Notes: a model not told the origin generated them from the sequence alone. Shown: positions 1 to 6,094, numbered from the stretch's first letter. The stretch is DNA of 6,130 nt from Desulfobacterales bacterium C00003106 (GCA_001751015.1 MAXM01000186.1:1-6130), one strand, 5' to 3'. A program made the numbers and translations.

Positions 1-1
1 A

Positions 2-451
2 TACGGCTATGCGGTTTTCCCGACCATAGGCAAAGCCGGTTTTGGCATCGGGGGCGCATACGGCACGGGCCAGGTGTACCAGGGCGGCAAGGTCACCGGC
101 GAAACCTCATTGATCAAAGTGACCTTTGGTTTGCAGGCGGGCGGCCAGGCATTCAGCGAGATAATCTTTTTTGAAGACAAACGCGCCTATGACGAATTCA
201 CAAGCGGGCAATTCGAGTTTGATGCGGCGGCTTCCGCCGTGGCGATCACGGCCGGTGTTCAGGCCAAGGCCGGCACTGAAGGGGCTACGGCCGGAGCAAG
301 CGCCGGCCCTGCCACCGGCAAACAGGCCAAAACAAGCTATCATAAAGGCATGGCCGTGTTTGTGCACACCAAAGGCGGGTTGATGTACGAAGCGACCATC
401 GGTGGCCAGAAGTTCAGCTTCAAGGCCAAGGAAGGAACGGGGACGGAATAA
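2..451 (+). CDS. SYLF-domain (Ysc84-type) lipid-binding protein, copy 1, 5' end outside window
   Basis: This is the C-terminal part of a probable exported lipid-binding protein. The frame is open from base 2 and ends at TAA 449-451; the first 48 residues by comparison with copy 2 lie outside the window. The visible part carries the SYLF core: YGYAVFPTIGKAGFGIGG, a GGxVTGE strand, the FFEDKRAYDEF block, an Ala/Gly-rich low-complexity stretch and a terminal KGGLMYEATIGGQKFSF block. It matches copy 2 (2981-3556) at about 131 of 143 residues with no gaps. SYLF proteins bind phospholipids (known for yeast Ysc84 and relatives), and bacterial members are usually periplasmic; no bacterial substrate can be named here. 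It is odd in ending with six extra residues, EGTGTE, encoded by a repeat that replaces the stop codon position of the paralog. The deacetylase gene starts 19 bases downstream, so co-transcription is likely. The family call is firm; the role is not. Confidence 0.88.
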   Translation, partial: YGYAVFPTIGKAGFGIGGAYGTGQVYQGGKVTGETSLIKVTFGLQAGGQAFSEIIFFEDKRAYDEFTSGQFEFDAAASAVAITAGVQAKAGTEGATAGASAGPATGKQAKTSYHKGMAVFVHTKGGLMYEATIGGQKFSFKAKEGTGTE

Positions 452-460
452 CTTTCCCAA
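432..460 (+). repeat. Left arm of 29-bp inverted repeat around the deacetylase gene
   Basis: The arm begins AAGGAACGGGGACG and continues through AATAACTT. Its reverse complement recurs at 1686-1714 with 26 of 29 matching bases; the outer 23 bases have a single mismatch. It contains the stop codon of SYLF copy 1 (449-451) and starts two bases after homology to SYLF copy 2 ends (base 430). Similar GGAACGGGGAC sequences are, from memory, frequent near REP-type/Y1 transposase remnants in Desulfobacterota; this was not checked. No flanking target duplication is obvious. Confidence 0.75.
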
Positions 461-470
461 GTGAACCTCT

Positions 471-1532
471 ATGATCCGGCCCCATATCTTTCTTTCCTTT
501 TTGATCCTGTTTTCCTCTGCACTGCCTGCCTCTCCGGCCCTGGCCAAGCCAAAAGGCCCACAGGCAGTCATCTTCATGTATCATCGTTTCGGTGAGACAC
601 GCTATCCCGGCACCAATGTGACGGTTGAGCAGTTTGAGGAGCAGCTTGATTTCTTCGAAAAAAATCACTTTTCTGTATTGCCCCTGGAAGAAATCGTCGA
701 AGCCCTGAAACAAAACAGGCCACTGCCTGACAAGGCCATTGGTATCACCATAGATGATGCCTACCTGTCAGTGTATAAAGAAGCCTACCCCCGACTCAAA
801 GCCAGAGGCTACCCTTTTACGGTCTTTGTGGCCACCGATGCGGTAGACCAGGGGATTCCGGCTTATATGAACTGGCAACAGATGCGGGAGATGCAGAAAA
901 ACGGGGCAAGTTTTGCCAATCATAGTCAAAGCCATGACTACCTTGTCCGGAAAAAGACCGATGAATCACAAGCGTCATGGAAAAGTCGAATTAAGACCGA
1001 TATAGCAACCGCCCAAGGGCGATTGCAGCAAGAGCTTGGCCATGCGCCTGCTCTCTTTGCCTATCCCTATGGCGAGTACAACCTTGAACTGATGAACCTT
1101 GTTGAGGAGCTTGGCTACACAGGCTTTGGTCAACACTCGGGTGGGGTTGGCCCCTTAAGCGACAGGCGCGCGCTGCCCCGTTTCCCCATGGCTGAGGCGT
1201 ACGCAGACATGAAAGCATTCCGGACAAAGGCTCTTTCCCTTGCCATGCCAGTGGTCGAGCAGCAACCGGTTGATCCGTTGACCACGGATAAAAAGCCGCA
1301 ACTGACAGTCACGATTGCGGCAGGCAGCGCCAATCTTGATCAGCTGGCATGTTACATGGGCGACAGGAGGATGGAAATCCAATGGATAGAACCGGGAAAA
1401 CGATTTATGATCCAAACGGAAAAAGACCTGCCCCTGGGCCGCTCACGTTACAACTGTACCGCTCCGGACAATGACAGCAGCCGATATTTCTGGTATAGTC
1501 ACCCATGGCTCCGGATACGAATACAGAAGTAA
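471..1532 (+). CDS. Secreted polysaccharide deacetylase (NodB/PgaB-like) with C-terminal accessory domain
   Basis: This 353-residue protein probably removes N-acetyl groups from an amino-sugar polymer outside the cytoplasm. Residues 1-25 look like a Sec signal peptide ending ALA. The NodB domain spans about residues 30-240. It contains MYHRF (36-40), typical of the PgaB/YadE-like group; TIDDAY at 93-98, where D95 and D96 match the catalytic base and metal ligand of the usual TFDDG motif; HSQSH at 151-155, the two metal-binding histidines; and FAYPYG at 196-201. The usual Gly after the Asp pair is Ala. Residues 260-353 form a separate domain with the protein's only two cysteines (C294, C329), possibly a disulfide, ending in an FWYSHPW block. 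ATG 471 is chosen because it gives the complete signal peptide; only a weak AAGTGA-like ribosome site precedes it. The gene follows SYLF copy 1 by 19 bases and sits between inverted repeats. Substrate unknown: PNAG-like exopolysaccharide, chitin oligomers or peptidoglycan are all possible. Confidence 0.87.
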   Translation: MIRPHIFLSFLILFSSALPASPALAKPKGPQAVIFMYHRFGETRYPGTNVTVEQFEEQLDFFEKNHFSVLPLEEIVEALKQNRPLPDKAIGITIDDAYLSVYKEAYPRLKARGYPFTVFVATDAVDQGIPAYMNWQQMREMQKNGASFANHSQSHDYLVRKKTDESQASWKSRIKTDIATAQGRLQQELGHAPALFAYPYGEYNLELMNLVEELGYTGFGQHSGGVGPLSDRRALPRFPMAEAYADMKAFRTKALSLAMPVVEQQPVDPLTTDKKPQLTVTIAAGSANLDQLACYMGDRRMEIQWIEPGKRFMIQTEKDLPLGRSRYNCTAPDNDSSRYFWYSHPWLRIRIQK

Positions 1533-1589
1533 TATAATGAGAATTCTTTTGTCCTAAAGGAAAAAAGAAATTGATTTGTGGTTTGCGAC

Positions 1590-1685
1590 CATGTCCGGAG
1601 CTTCGGGAACGTGGAGAAATAGCTTCCCCAGGCAGGCGCATAGATTTGAGATCGGGCAAAGGTGGCCTGAAGCTGTGATGCATAG
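1590..1685. other. Structured non-coding stretch downstream of the deacetylase
   Basis: The 235 bases between the deacetylase stop and the next ATG hold no convincing gene. Within them AGCTTC (1621-1626) plus AGGC (1630-1633) can pair with GCCT (1665-1668) plus GAAGCT (1669-1674), giving a ten-pair stem with a CCC bulge and a 31-base loop. No T-run follows, so it is not a standard intrinsic terminator. It directly adjoins the right repeat arm and may belong to the same mobile or repeat unit. The minus-strand reading through here (1405-1734) shows no recognisable domain and I treat it as chance. Confidence 0.4.
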
Positions 1686-1714
1686 TTGTGGAAGTTATTT
1701 CGTCCCCGTTCCTT
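1686..1714 (-). repeat. Right arm of 29-bp inverted repeat around the deacetylase gene
   Basis: Read on the - strand this matches 432-460 at 26 of 29 bases, with the core AAGGAACGGGGACG intact. The two arms enclose about 1.28 kb carrying only the deacetylase gene and a structured tail, with no transposase. The arm lies 14 bases upstream of the likely -35 element of the glucosaminidase promoter. Confidence 0.75.
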
Positions 1715-1728
1715 AGTTCATAAACAGT

Positions 1729-1758
1729 TTGCAATCAACCATTACACAATGGTATATA
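1729..1758 (+). promoter_or_regulatory. Candidate extended -10 promoter for the glucosaminidase gene
   Basis: TTGCAA (1729-1734) is followed after 18 bases by TGG-TATATA (1750-1758), an extended -10 pattern (TGnTATAAT-like, 4 of 6 in the hexamer). Transcription would start near 1765, only about three bases before ATG 1768, which itself has no visible ribosome-binding site. The overlapping hexamer TATACT (1755-1760) would put the start on the ATG. This is suggestive of a leaderless or nearly leaderless message, or else the promoter is a chance match. Confidence 0.35.
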
Positions 1759-1767
1759 CTTGACGCT

Positions 1768-2838
1768 ATGAAAATCTTAAAAAGTATCACACAACAATAC
1801 CCTGCCCTGTTTTCGCCCCTTGCAGCCGGCCTCTCAGTTATGGTTTGCTGTTTTGTCTGGTTAAGTTCACCGGGGCTTGCCACTGCTAAAAGCAATACGT
1901 ATGAAATTGTGGTCCATGGCGGCCAGGTTGAAAAAACAATTGACTACTTCAAAAACAAAAACTTCTGGGGTGCAAATACGCATGACAAGGATCTTGATGT
2001 TCCGCGTATAATATTGGCAGTAACCAGTAAACGATGGGAAAAAGAGTCGCAAAAGGTGGAGGTAAAGGTAAAAAAAGAGCTTTTTTATCGTGCTATTGTT
2101 CCTATGATCCTTTATGCCAACGAACTGATCCTTAAAGAGAGGCAAGCGCTTGAGGAACTCAACGAAATCCAGCGTAAGGGGAAGGCTCTCAGCGCAAAGG
2201 AAATGTCCCGTTTGCAATCCATTGCCAAGAAATACGGTTTGAAGGAGGTGGACGATTCCAAAAAACAGATAGCTCAACTGCTCGAACGGGTGGATATTAT
2301 TCCACCCTCACTGGCTTTGGGACAGACCGCCTATGAGAGCGGTTACGGCACCTCCCGTTTCGCGGTTGAAGGCAACGCCCTGTTCGGTCAATGGACCTAC
2401 AGCGGCGATGGCATGAAACCCAAACAACACCGCAAGAGCAAAGGGAATTACGGAGTGGCCGCCTACAAATGGCCCTTTGACTCGGTCAGGAGCTATATGC
2501 ACAATCTCAACACCCATAGCGCCTACCAGGGGCTCCGGGACAAAAGAGCAGTGTTGAGAGGGCAGGGTAAGGAAGTTGCCGGCCTGGCCCTGGCAGACAC
2601 CCTGACCAGCTATTCGGAAAAGGGCGCGGAATATGTCAAAACGTTGAAATCGATTATTTCTGTTAATGGTCTTGAGGTTGCCGACAATGCCTATCTCCGG
2701 GATGAACCAATGACTCTGGTTGTTGGTGTGGACGATGTGAAGCAAGTAGGGGAGGCTGAGTCTAAGATCGAGCAGCTGCGGGCTTCCGGTGAACTGGACC
2801 GAATCATCAAAAGTATGCGTCTGGATGGGGAGGAGTAA
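1768..2838 (+). CDS. Exported Bax-like glucosaminidase (peptidoglycan hydrolase)
   Basis: This 356-residue protein should cleave the glycan strands of peptidoglycan next to N-acetylglucosamine. Residues 1-40 hold a long hydrophobic segment (about 13-37) ending ATA, a signal peptide or an uncleaved anchor. Residues 85-165 are rich in Lys and Glu and probably helical. The glucosaminidase domain (PF01832 type, similar to E. coli Bax) spans about 165-302: ALGQTAYESGYGTSRFA contains the expected catalytic E190, followed by LFGQW (205-209) and YSEKGAEYVKTLKSII (282-297). A further 55 residues follow the domain. ATG 1768 is preferred over an in-frame TTG at 1729, which would add 13 hydrophilic residues before the signal; neither has a good ribosome site. 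The gene is AT-richer in its first half than its neighbours. It is likely a transcription unit of its own. The family call is strong; whether it acts as lytic enzyme, remodeller or glycan-chain terminator cannot be told. Confidence 0.87.
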   Translation: MKILKSITQQYPALFSPLAAGLSVMVCCFVWLSSPGLATAKSNTYEIVVHGGQVEKTIDYFKNKNFWGANTHDKDLDVPRIILAVTSKRWEKESQKVEVKVKKELFYRAIVPMILYANELILKERQALEELNEIQRKGKALSAKEMSRLQSIAKKYGLKEVDDSKKQIAQLLERVDIIPPSLALGQTAYESGYGTSRFAVEGNALFGQWTYSGDGMKPKQHRKSKGNYGVAAYKWPFDSVRSYMHNLNTHSAYQGLRDKRAVLRGQGKEVAGLALADTLTSYSEKGAEYVKTLKSIISVNGLEVADNAYLRDEPMTLVVGVDDVKQVGEAESKIEQLRASGELDRIIKSMRLDGEE

Positions 2839-2885
2839 GCGCCCTCAACCCGGACGAGGACCAGGTCCGGGTGTTCGGGTTGCGC
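2839..2885 (+). terminator. GC-rich hairpin after the glucosaminidase gene, possible terminator
   Basis: ACCCGGAC (2848-2855) pairs perfectly with GTCCGGGT (2865-2872) across a nine-base loop. Competing pairs are available: CAACCC (2846-2851) with GGGTTG (2877-2882), and GGACC with GGTCC inside the loop. It starts just after the stop codon. The stretch after it lacks a run of T, so strict intrinsic termination is doubtful; it could instead protect the mRNA 3' end or act with Rho. Confidence 0.4.
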
Positions 2886-2891
2886 GTGCGG

Positions 2892-2920
2892 TTGACATTT
2901 TAGTCCCCATTCCTTAATTT
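2892..2920 (+). promoter_or_regulatory. Probable sigma70-type promoter of SYLF copy 2
   Basis: A perfect TTGACA (2892-2897) is followed after 17 bases by TAATTT (2915-2920), a poor -10 (3 of 6), or after 16 bases by TTAATT. Transcription would begin near 2927 and leave a leader of about 54 bases before ATG 2981. The spacer is occupied by a copy of the repeat core. Confidence 0.5.
2899..2915 (-). repeat. Third, degenerate copy of the repeat core
   Basis: The + strand reads TTTAGTCCCCATTCCTT here, matching TTTCGTCCCCGTTCCTT at 1698-1714 at 15 of 17 bases in the same orientation; matching fades outside this core. It sits between the -35 and -10 candidates of the SYLF copy 2 promoter. Confidence 0.55.
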
Positions 2921-2964
2921 GTTCAGTTGTGACGGCAATTTCCTCTAACGTTCCGCATTCATTT

Positions 2965-2972
2965 GAAAGGAG
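2965..2972 (+). promoter_or_regulatory. Ribosome-binding site that fixes the start of SYLF copy 2
   Basis: GAAAGGAG lies eight bases before ATG 2981 and overlaps the alternative upstream TTG (2963), which it therefore rules out as the main start. Confidence 0.75.
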
Positions 2973-2980
2973 TATGTGTT

Positions 2981-3556
2981 ATGAAGACTTATCGTTTTTC
3001 CATTATGTTGATTATGGTTATGTTGGCATTGGCCTTATCGAATCCGGCACAGGCCGACAAGTTCACTGACACCATCGACATCTACAAGAAGTCCGGATCG
3101 GTTCAGCCTTTTTTTGAAGGCGCATACGGCTATGCGGTTTTCCCGACCATAGGCAAAGCCGGTTTTGGCATCGGGGGCTCATACGGCACGGGCCAGGTGT
3201 ACCAGGGCGGCAAGGTCACCGGCGAAACTTCTCTAATAAAAGCGACCATCGGTTTTCAGGTGGGTGGTCAGGCTTTCAGCGAGATGATATTTTTTGAAGA
3301 CAAACGCGCCTATGACGAATTTACCAGCGGAAACTTTGAGTTTGACGCGGCGGCCTCCGCCGTGGCGATCACGGCAGGTGTTCAGGCCAGTGCCGGCACC
3401 CAAGGGGCCTCGGCCGGGGCAAGCGCCGGGCCTGCCACCGGCAAACAGGTCAAAGCAAGCTATCATAAAGGCATGGCCGTGTTTGTGCACACCAAAGGCG
3501 GTTTGATGTACGAGGCGACAATCGGTGGCCAGAAGTTCAGCTTCAAGGCCAAGTAA
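2981..3556 (+). CDS. SYLF-domain (Ysc84-type) lipid-binding protein, copy 2, complete
   Basis: This is a 191-residue exported protein expected to bind phospholipid at the periplasmic side of the envelope. Residues 1-25 form a clear Sec signal peptide (MKTYRFS, a hydrophobic run, then NPAQA before D26). The SYLF domain fills the rest: YGYAVFPTIGKAGFGIGG at about 49-66, TIGFQVGGQAFSEMIFFEDK at 89-108, a low-complexity Ala/Gly/Ser segment at about 136-154, and KGGLMYEATIGGQKFSFKAK at the C-terminus. ATG 2981 is chosen over an in-frame TTG at 2963 because GAAAGGAG (2965-2972) lies eight bases before it and because the signal peptide then has a normal start. It is a paralog of copy 1 at a fixed 3,123-bp offset. 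It has its own promoter and precedes a phospholipase D gene by 114 bases, which might be co-transcribed. The lipid ligand is unknown. Confidence 0.92.
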   Translation: MKTYRFSIMLIMVMLALALSNPAQADKFTDTIDIYKKSGSVQPFFEGAYGYAVFPTIGKAGFGIGGSYGTGQVYQGGKVTGETSLIKATIGFQVGGQAFSEMIFFEDKRAYDEFTSGNFEFDAAASAVAITAGVQASAGTQGASAGASAGPATGKQVKASYHKGMAVFVHTKGGLMYEATIGGQKFSFKAK

Positions 3557-3670
3557 TGGGATGATGGCCTGGTCGGCGGGGCGGTCAGTTTGATCGAAAA
3601 AGAAACGTTGAAGTTTCATAAAATATTGTCGCAGTTGGGGTTGAAAGAAATATTGCGGGAAGCAGAAGCA

Positions 3671-5227
3671 ATGAGCAAGAATTGTGCGACCGTTTTGGTA
3701 TTCATCGTTTTTGTTATGGGTGGCTGCGCCACCCTGCCGACCGATTTCCAGCGCCTTGAATCCTATGCCTTCTCCGAAACGGGCGACACCGCAATTGGCA
3801 AGCGGCTATCCGCACGGGCAACGGCGCATCCGGGAGAATCAGGATTCCATCTGCTGGCAAACGGCCTGGATGCCTTCGTGGCCCGTGCCGTGTTGGCCCA
3901 TTATGCGGAACGCAGCCTGGATGTGCAGTATTACCTGTATCACGATGATCTTGTAGGCAGATTGTTCAGCGACCAATTGCTCAAGGCCGCCGACCGGGGA
4001 GTACGGGTACGTTTTTTGGTGGACGACATGGATATGGGCGGCAGAGATATGGTGGCGGCGGTAATGGACAGCCACCCGAACCTGGAGGTGCGCATATTCA
4101 ACCCCTTCAGTCGAAATGTCGGTCGACTTTCCCAGTTCGTCACCCGTATGGGTTCGGTGACGCGCCGCATGCACAACAAGTCCTTTACGGTGGACAACCA
4201 GGCCACCATCCTCGGCGGGCGCAATATCGGCAACGAATACTTCGACGCTGATCCGGACCTGGCCTTTGCCGACCTGGACGTGTTGGCCATCGGATCGGTG
4301 GCGAAAGAGGTCTCCACTGCATTTGACCGATATTGGAACAGCGAACTGTCCTACCCCGCTACTGTGCTAAAAGGCGACCCGCCCACACCGGAAGAGATTG
4401 AACAAGTGCGCGGGCAACTGGACGAATTCGTCATCCAGCAAGCCGATTCAGAATATCTGCAGGCCCTGCGCAATTCCGATCTGGCGGTAAAGCTCCGGGA
4501 AAGCCGGATTCACTATGCCTGGGGAGGTGCGGAGGTCGTCTACGATCAACCGGAAAAGATCCTTCACTCTTTCGACGAAACCGAATATCACCTGTCTCCG
4601 ATGCTCGCGCCTTACTTTGAAGGTGTTCAGGAAGAGTTAATTATTTTCTCGCCCTATTTTGTTCCCGGAAAAGAGGGAACAGCCTTTTTGACGCGGCTGG
4701 CCGAACAAGGCATTCGGGTGCGCATCCTGACCAACTCCCTGGCATCCAACGATGTGGGCATCGTGCATTCCGGTTATTCCAAATACCGTAAGGCGCTATT
4801 GCGTGGCGGGGTGGAACTCTATGAAATGAACAAGAAGCTCACCCGGGCTCAGCGTAAAGAGAAAAAGGGCACGGGTGGCTCATCCACGGCCAGCCTGCAT
4901 GCCAAGTCTTTTGTTTTCGACCGCCGGCAGGTGTTTATCGGTTCCTTGAACCTCGATCCCCGAGCCGTGATCCACAACACCGAGATCGGTGTGGTGATGA
5001 AATCGGCAGAGATTGGCAATGCGATGGGAACCGGTTTCGACCAGATCATCGAAGAGGTGGCCTTCCGGCTGGAACTGATGAAGAACGCCAACGGATCCGA
5101 GAATATCCTCTGGCACGGACTGGTCGATGGAGAAGAAAAGACATTTGATGTCGACCCATACACCGGTTTCTGGCGGCGGTTTGGCATCGGTTTCATGCGC
5201 CTGTTGCCCATTGAATCCCAACTTTAG
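3671..5227 (+). CDS. Phospholipase D family lipoprotein, ClsC/YmdC-like cardiolipin synthase candidate
   Basis: This 518-residue protein belongs to the phospholipase D superfamily and probably transfers phosphatidyl groups, as E. coli ClsC does when it makes cardiolipin from phosphatidylglycerol and phosphatidylethanolamine. Residues 1-18 are a lipoprotein signal ending VMGG before C19, a slightly atypical lipobox. Two HKD motifs are intact: H168/K170/D175 followed by GGRN (182-185), and H410/K412/D417 followed by GSLNLDPR (424-431). The C-terminus FWRRFGIGFMRLLPIESQL is characteristic of the YmdC-like branch. ATG 3671 is chosen, not the in-frame TTG at 3590, because it begins the lipoprotein signal; a weak GGGA lies about ten bases upstream. 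At 518 residues it is somewhat longer than E. coli ClsC (473). No ymdB neighbour is seen. A hydrolytic phospholipase role rather than synthesis is possible. Its position after a lipid-binding SYLF gene fits a membrane-lipid theme, but this is inference. Confidence 0.88.
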   Translation: MSKNCATVLVFIVFVMGGCATLPTDFQRLESYAFSETGDTAIGKRLSARATAHPGESGFHLLANGLDAFVARAVLAHYAERSLDVQYYLYHDDLVGRLFSDQLLKAADRGVRVRFLVDDMDMGGRDMVAAVMDSHPNLEVRIFNPFSRNVGRLSQFVTRMGSVTRRMHNKSFTVDNQATILGGRNIGNEYFDADPDLAFADLDVLAIGSVAKEVSTAFDRYWNSELSYPATVLKGDPPTPEEIEQVRGQLDEFVIQQADSEYLQALRNSDLAVKLRESRIHYAWGGAEVVYDQPEKILHSFDETEYHLSPMLAPYFEGVQEELIIFSPYFVPGKEGTAFLTRLAEQGIRVRILTNSLASNDVGIVHSGYSKYRKALLRGGVELYEMNKKLTRAQRKEKKGTGGSSTASLHAKSFVFDRRQVFIGSLNLDPRAVIHNTEIGVVMKSAEIGNAMGTGFDQIIEEVAFRLELMKNANGSENILWHGLVDGEEKTFDVDPYTGFWRRFGIGFMRLLPIESQL

Positions 5228-5240
5228 AGAAGTCTCAGCG

Positions 5241-5390
5241 GTGGAAAAAAAATTCAAAGCTGCTAAAAATTCCGTTGCTTTGTCAGTGCTTCGATATGAC
5301 AAAGGTGTTACCAGACATCTTGAAGTTTCGGATACCAAGCGGACATTATTTTCTGTCGAGTTGGAGTTTTCTGCCGAGAAAGATCGATGA
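5241..5390 (+). CDS. Doubtful 49-codon ORF coupled to the channel gene
   Basis: This GTG-initiated frame fills the gap between the phospholipase D stop and the channel start. AGAGAAG (5226-5232), eight bases upstream, could serve as a ribosome site. Its TGA (5388-5390) overlaps the channel ATG as ATGA, the usual arrangement for translational coupling. The product, starting MEKKFKAAKNSVALS, is charged, has no signal or membrane segment and resembles nothing I recognise. The frame also stays open upstream into the phospholipase gene, so its openness may be chance. It may be a leader ORF or not a gene. Confidence 0.3.
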   Translation: MEKKFKAAKNSVALSVLRYDKGVTRHLEVSDTKRTLFSVELEFSAEKDR

Positions 5391-6094
5391 AAATATTTTT
5401 AAGCAAAGATGACGCACACATACGTCAGAAACCGGGCCTGTTGGACAGATTCAGGACATACCGTTATACTTATTTGTTTATCGCTATCCTGGCCCAGTTG
5501 ACTCTGTTGCCCCTGCTGGAAAAACAGGGGCGTGCGCTGGTTCCGCTTCTGTTTTTGCTGATCGTGGTCACAGTTCTATGGACCCTCGATATTCGCAGGA
5601 TCTTTTTCTGGCTATGTTTAGGACTGGGTTTTGTTGGTTCCGTGGTCAAACTGATCGCTCTTATGTTAAATCTTCCAGTTAAAGAGGCTTTTTACCTTAT
5701 CTTGATCGGCCTGAGTGTTAACGTTCTTTTCCTCATGATTGTGATCGTGATATTTCTCACAAAAATTTTTTCTGAGGACAAGGTCACAGGCGAGTCTATT
5801 AAAGGCGGCATTTCCATATATTTTTTGTTGGGCTATCTCTGGGTTTATCTTTACAGCCTGGTGTTACTGGTTAATCCTGAAGCGATATCCTTTCCCGAGC
5901 ATGCCTCGGAACTTTCGTACATCCTTTATTTCTCGTTTACGACCTTGACTACGCTTGGTTACGGTGACATTACACCGGTCAGCTTACTGGCACGCAATCT
6001 CACTATTCTCGAATCGACCATTGGGCAGATCTATCTGACTGTTTTGATAGCCCGTTTAGTCGGTCTTCAACTAATGCATAGGTCTACCAGGTGA
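5387..6094 (+). CDS. Six-helix potassium-channel-like membrane protein (Ion_trans_2 type)
   Basis: This 235-residue inner-membrane protein is probably a cation, most likely K+, channel subunit. Hydrophobic segments lie at about 27-45, 50-66, 72-94, 102-126, 142-162 and 205-227. Between the last two is a pore loop with the selectivity filter TTLTTLGYGDITP (185-197), where T189-L-G-Y-G-D194 is the K+ channel signature. No helix shows the regular Arg/Lys array of a voltage sensor, and only eight residues follow the last helix, so there is no RCK or cyclic-nucleotide domain. Known channels of this kind work as tetramers. ATG 5387 has GAGAAAG (5376-5382) four bases upstream and overlaps the preceding small frame. 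The gene probably reads on from the phospholipase D gene and into the frame beginning at 6091. How the channel is gated cannot be seen. Confidence 0.85.
   Translation: MKIFLSKDDAHIRQKPGLLDRFRTYRYTYLFIAILAQLTLLPLLEKQGRALVPLLFLLIVVTVLWTLDIRRIFFWLCLGLGFVGSVVKLIALMLNLPVKEAFYLILIGLSVNVLFLMIVIVIFLTKIFSEDKVTGESIKGGISIYFLLGYLWVYLYSLVLLVNPEAISFPEHASELSYILYFSFTTLTTLGYGDITPVSLLARNLTILESTIGQIYLTVLIARLVGLQLMHRSTR

Noticed and set aside
107..577. Long minus-strand frame opposite SYLF copy 1
   Set aside because: It is the antisense of a strongly conserved coding region; the equivalent frame opposite copy 2 (3233-3619) exists for the same reason. No domain, signal peptide or ribosome site was seen.
432..1714. 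Complete insertion sequence or transposon
   Set aside because: Inverted ends are present but there is no transposase and no obvious target-site duplication, so only repeats are annotated.
1405..1734. Minus-strand frame of 109 codons across the deacetylase end and intergenic repeat
   Set aside because: No recognisable domain, begins inside the candidate promoter region and overlaps conserved coding sequence; likely chance, though part may be a decayed repeat element.
1867..2745. Minus-strand frames opposite the glucosaminidase gene
   Set aside because: Shadows of a well-supported gene; translations show no family features.
3557..3670. Terminator or promoter between SYLF copy 2 and phospholipase D
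   Set aside because: Only a five-pair GAAAC/GTTTC stem without a T-run and no convincing -35/-10 pair were found.
5127..5240. Upstream extension of the 49-codon frame into the phospholipase D gene
   Set aside because: This part overlaps the conserved YmdC-type C-terminus in another frame, so a start at 5127 is unlikely.
5320..5349. TTGAAG-N18-CATTAT as a promoter for the channel gene
   Set aside because: Both hexamers match only 4 of 6 and the region is AT-rich; not distinguishable from chance.
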